Source: Nemertoderma westbladi (lineage: Eukaryota > Xenacoelomorpha > Nemertodermatida > Nemertodermatidae). Taken from it: a DNA stretch of 43,852 nucleotides. The stretch spans positions 1 through 43,852 of the forward strand of contig JAUCBJ010003518.1 of NCBI GenBank assembly GCA_032718475.1. The letters run 5' to 3'. Positions 43,601-43,852 of this stretch are shown in pieces. Below the pieces are notes generated by a model. It did not search any database. It was given only the letters and a program-made list of their open reading frames with translations, and was not told the DNA's origin. The stretch's first letter is position 1. The number at the start of each line of letters is the position of its first letter. The translations under genes and the position numbers were made by a program.

Positions 43601-43852
43601 GAGGATACGGGTGAGTTCAGTAGTTAGTAAATGAGCACCTGTTGTTGGGTTTGCTGTACGTAGGATTGAAGGCAGGATATGGCTGGTGTCGAGGTTGCTA
43701 AGGAGTATATCTGCAGTGTATCCTTTATAAGATCGGCATGATCGGCTGGTGTGTTGGTTAGGACGTGGTAGTTTCGGACGGCTGCGGGACACAAATACCA
43801 TGCAGTGGTCACTGAGTCCTGACTTGATTACTCCACTGTCACGTATAAATTC
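40667..43852 (-). CDS. LINE ORF2-like polyprotein (partial): endonuclease end, split reverse transcriptase
   Basis: The frame is open to the window edge: residues before the first Met at 43801 read EFIRDSGVIKSGLSDHC, matching the Ser-Asp-His end of an APE-type endonuclease, so that Met is not the true start and the 5' end is missing. Counting from it: linker (20-200); fingers with KASGPDSISPRILK (251-264) and HYRPISLLPTASKVLEK (310-326); motif A IDIRKAYDTV (381-390); and motif B CGTPQGALLAVLLF (437-450). Next come about 260 residues of 10-residue repeats (476-735), then motif C KYVDDTNIL (about 757). The thumb and C-terminal domain carry NRLSIHPDKFEVMLFGS, NYLGCSLD, ALIQPIIDSSAPVWY and LGPFLWNKLP. 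It would nick target DNA and reverse-transcribe its own RNA. No stop or frameshift is seen; LLAVLLF replaces the commoner LGPLLF. Activity is unproven because the insert is so unusual. Confidence 0.9.
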   Translation of the reverse strand, partial: EFIRDSGVIKSGLSDHCMVFVSRSRPKLPRPNQHTSRSCRSYKGYTADILLSNLDTSHILPSILRTANPTTGAHLLTTELTRILDKIAPHRCVRVKHFSEPWMTADIITIIQDRNKALLKFHEHRSPSNYDNYKQLRNEATHKLRSAKSTYIKNVLDSNKTNSKVLWKTLKTLGAPTKRAKSSTIISAIENNGALLTDPTDIANVLNSLFTNISKTLVDKLPSPSNIYNGPAVEQFYALKGIKKDSFSLQTVDRQIVFDILTNLDTTKASGPDSISPRILKDGSPILTDHLTHIINSSITSAIFPTDYKLAKVNPIFKKGPRIVRDHYRPISLLPTASKVLEKVIFEQFKSYIVTNHILDDLQSGARTGHSVQTCLIHLDDLIRNANDKGMLVGMVAIDIRKAYDTVQHDILLHKLKCIGLNQHTINWFRSYLSGRSQYVQIGNSTSKTLDITCGTPQGALLAVLLFLIYINDFDLALVPTNCTPTQTVSLMPPTASPGSVVLPAASPGLVALPAASPGSVALPADSQGSLALPAASPGKVALPADSQGLVALPAASPGTVAPPADPQGSVALPAASPGMVALPAASPVLVALPAASPDSVALPEASPGSVALPAAPQGSLALPADSQVSVALPADTQSLVALPANHPGSVVLPADSQCSLALPAGSQGSVALPADSQGSVALPMDSQNSVALPADHPGSVALPVDSQGSLALPADSQGSVALPADSQGSVAIPVDYPGSVAPVTTPPGSVPLSTEVTHHVANTNSQNLTVALKYVDDTNILKTGHNLKEIETSLSETLTRVNAWAVDNRLSIHPDKFEVMLFGSHHRLATSGSFSVTFGSARLDTSETVNYLGCSLDATLSGADSAQTIIRRGNACLKFLHRNSQVLDKPLRRTLCNALIQPIIDSSAPVWYLSAASRLRNRIDALQRKCIRFCLDLDSRTHIDSTHFIRINWLPITERVHHTILTHMFKVYRKTAPIYLQSLVTFSYLSDRSRSSIAHATIPRKKTKTATHAFSYLGPFLWNKLPNEIKQLTTVESFKHKVKTHLLSLLSSREQCIYSF
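41597..42379 (-). repeat. In-frame 30-bp minisatellite, ~26 units, inside the reverse transcriptase
   Basis: Each 30-bp unit encodes ten residues of the form PA(A/D)S(P/Q)GSVAL. Two subtypes alternate irregularly: ASPGSVAL (plus-strand ACCTGGAGATGC-like) and DSQGSVAL (ACCTTGGGAGTCC-like), along with rarer DHPGS and diverged edge units. It is GC-rich (about 65-70%, estimated by eye) against the surrounding LINE. All units remain multiples of three, so the polymerase frame is preserved from end to end. The position is between motif B and motif C of the polymerase palm. Confidence 0.93.

Larger units (their letters stand above)
40025..43852 (-). mobile_element. LINE (CR1/L2-like), 3' end intact, 5' end beyond the window
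   Basis: The element runs leftward. The coding region occupies 40667 to the right edge. A 3' UTR of about 640 bp follows and ends at about 40025, where the minus strand reads GTCAATAAACAATTCCAATTCCA: an AATAAA signal followed by two copies of AATTCC. A short tandem tail in place of poly(A) is typical of CR1/L2-type LINEs. Because the frame is uninterrupted over 3.1 kb, this is the youngest-looking LINE here; the other three are broken. The left boundary is inferred from the tail and not from a visible target duplication. Confidence 0.8.

Overview
The window is animal nuclear DNA: repeat-rich, mostly AT-rich, with no bacterial-style operons. The one cellular gene is an animal-specific TGF-beta/activin type I receptor kinase. 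The mobile elements are metazoan non-LTR retrotransposons (CR1/L2/jockey-like) and cut-and-paste DNA transposons. The frequent palindrome TAGGCCTA and many CCGGTA motifs would fit a marine deuterostome invertebrate such as an echinoderm or hemichordate, but that is a soft inference; the species cannot be read from the sequence.

Layout. 1-760: low-complexity DNA with three copies of a GC-rich box. 803-1884: the 3' end of a LINE (minus strand), joined to a 73-bp tandem repeat. 2641-3544: a 12-bp minisatellite. 3662-about 6120: a decayed LINE (minus) interrupted by a 74-bp repeat of about 14 copies and smaller local duplications. 6946-7155: five 42-bp repeats. 7203-28732: one satellite array of 32/33-bp units, about half of the window, with multi-kilobase higher-order duplications. 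28823-30520 (minus): an intact, uninterrupted 565-residue type I receptor serine/threonine kinase whose stop codon lies only about 90 bp from the satellite. 31360-about 32660: a frameshifted LINE (minus). 33753-39651: a nested stack of DNA transposons, comprising a hAT-like outer element, a palindromic MITE, a long-TIR element with a 9-bp target duplication, and inside that a third element with its own 9-bp target duplication. About 40025 to the window end: a LINE (minus) with an open frame running off the right edge. It carries the end of the endonuclease domain and a reverse transcriptase whose palm is split by about 260 residues of in-frame Pro/Ala/Ser-rich 10-residue repeats.

The window does not hold a pathway; it is a repeat-dominated locus around one receptor gene. 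The points most worth following are the reverse transcriptase with a disordered repeat insert between catalytic motifs B and C, the intronless receptor with altered GS box and a repeated LSGVESA peptide, the nested transposons with readable target-site duplications, and the satellite's readable duplication history. All coordinates and repeat counts were derived by eye from the sequence; no database search was possible.
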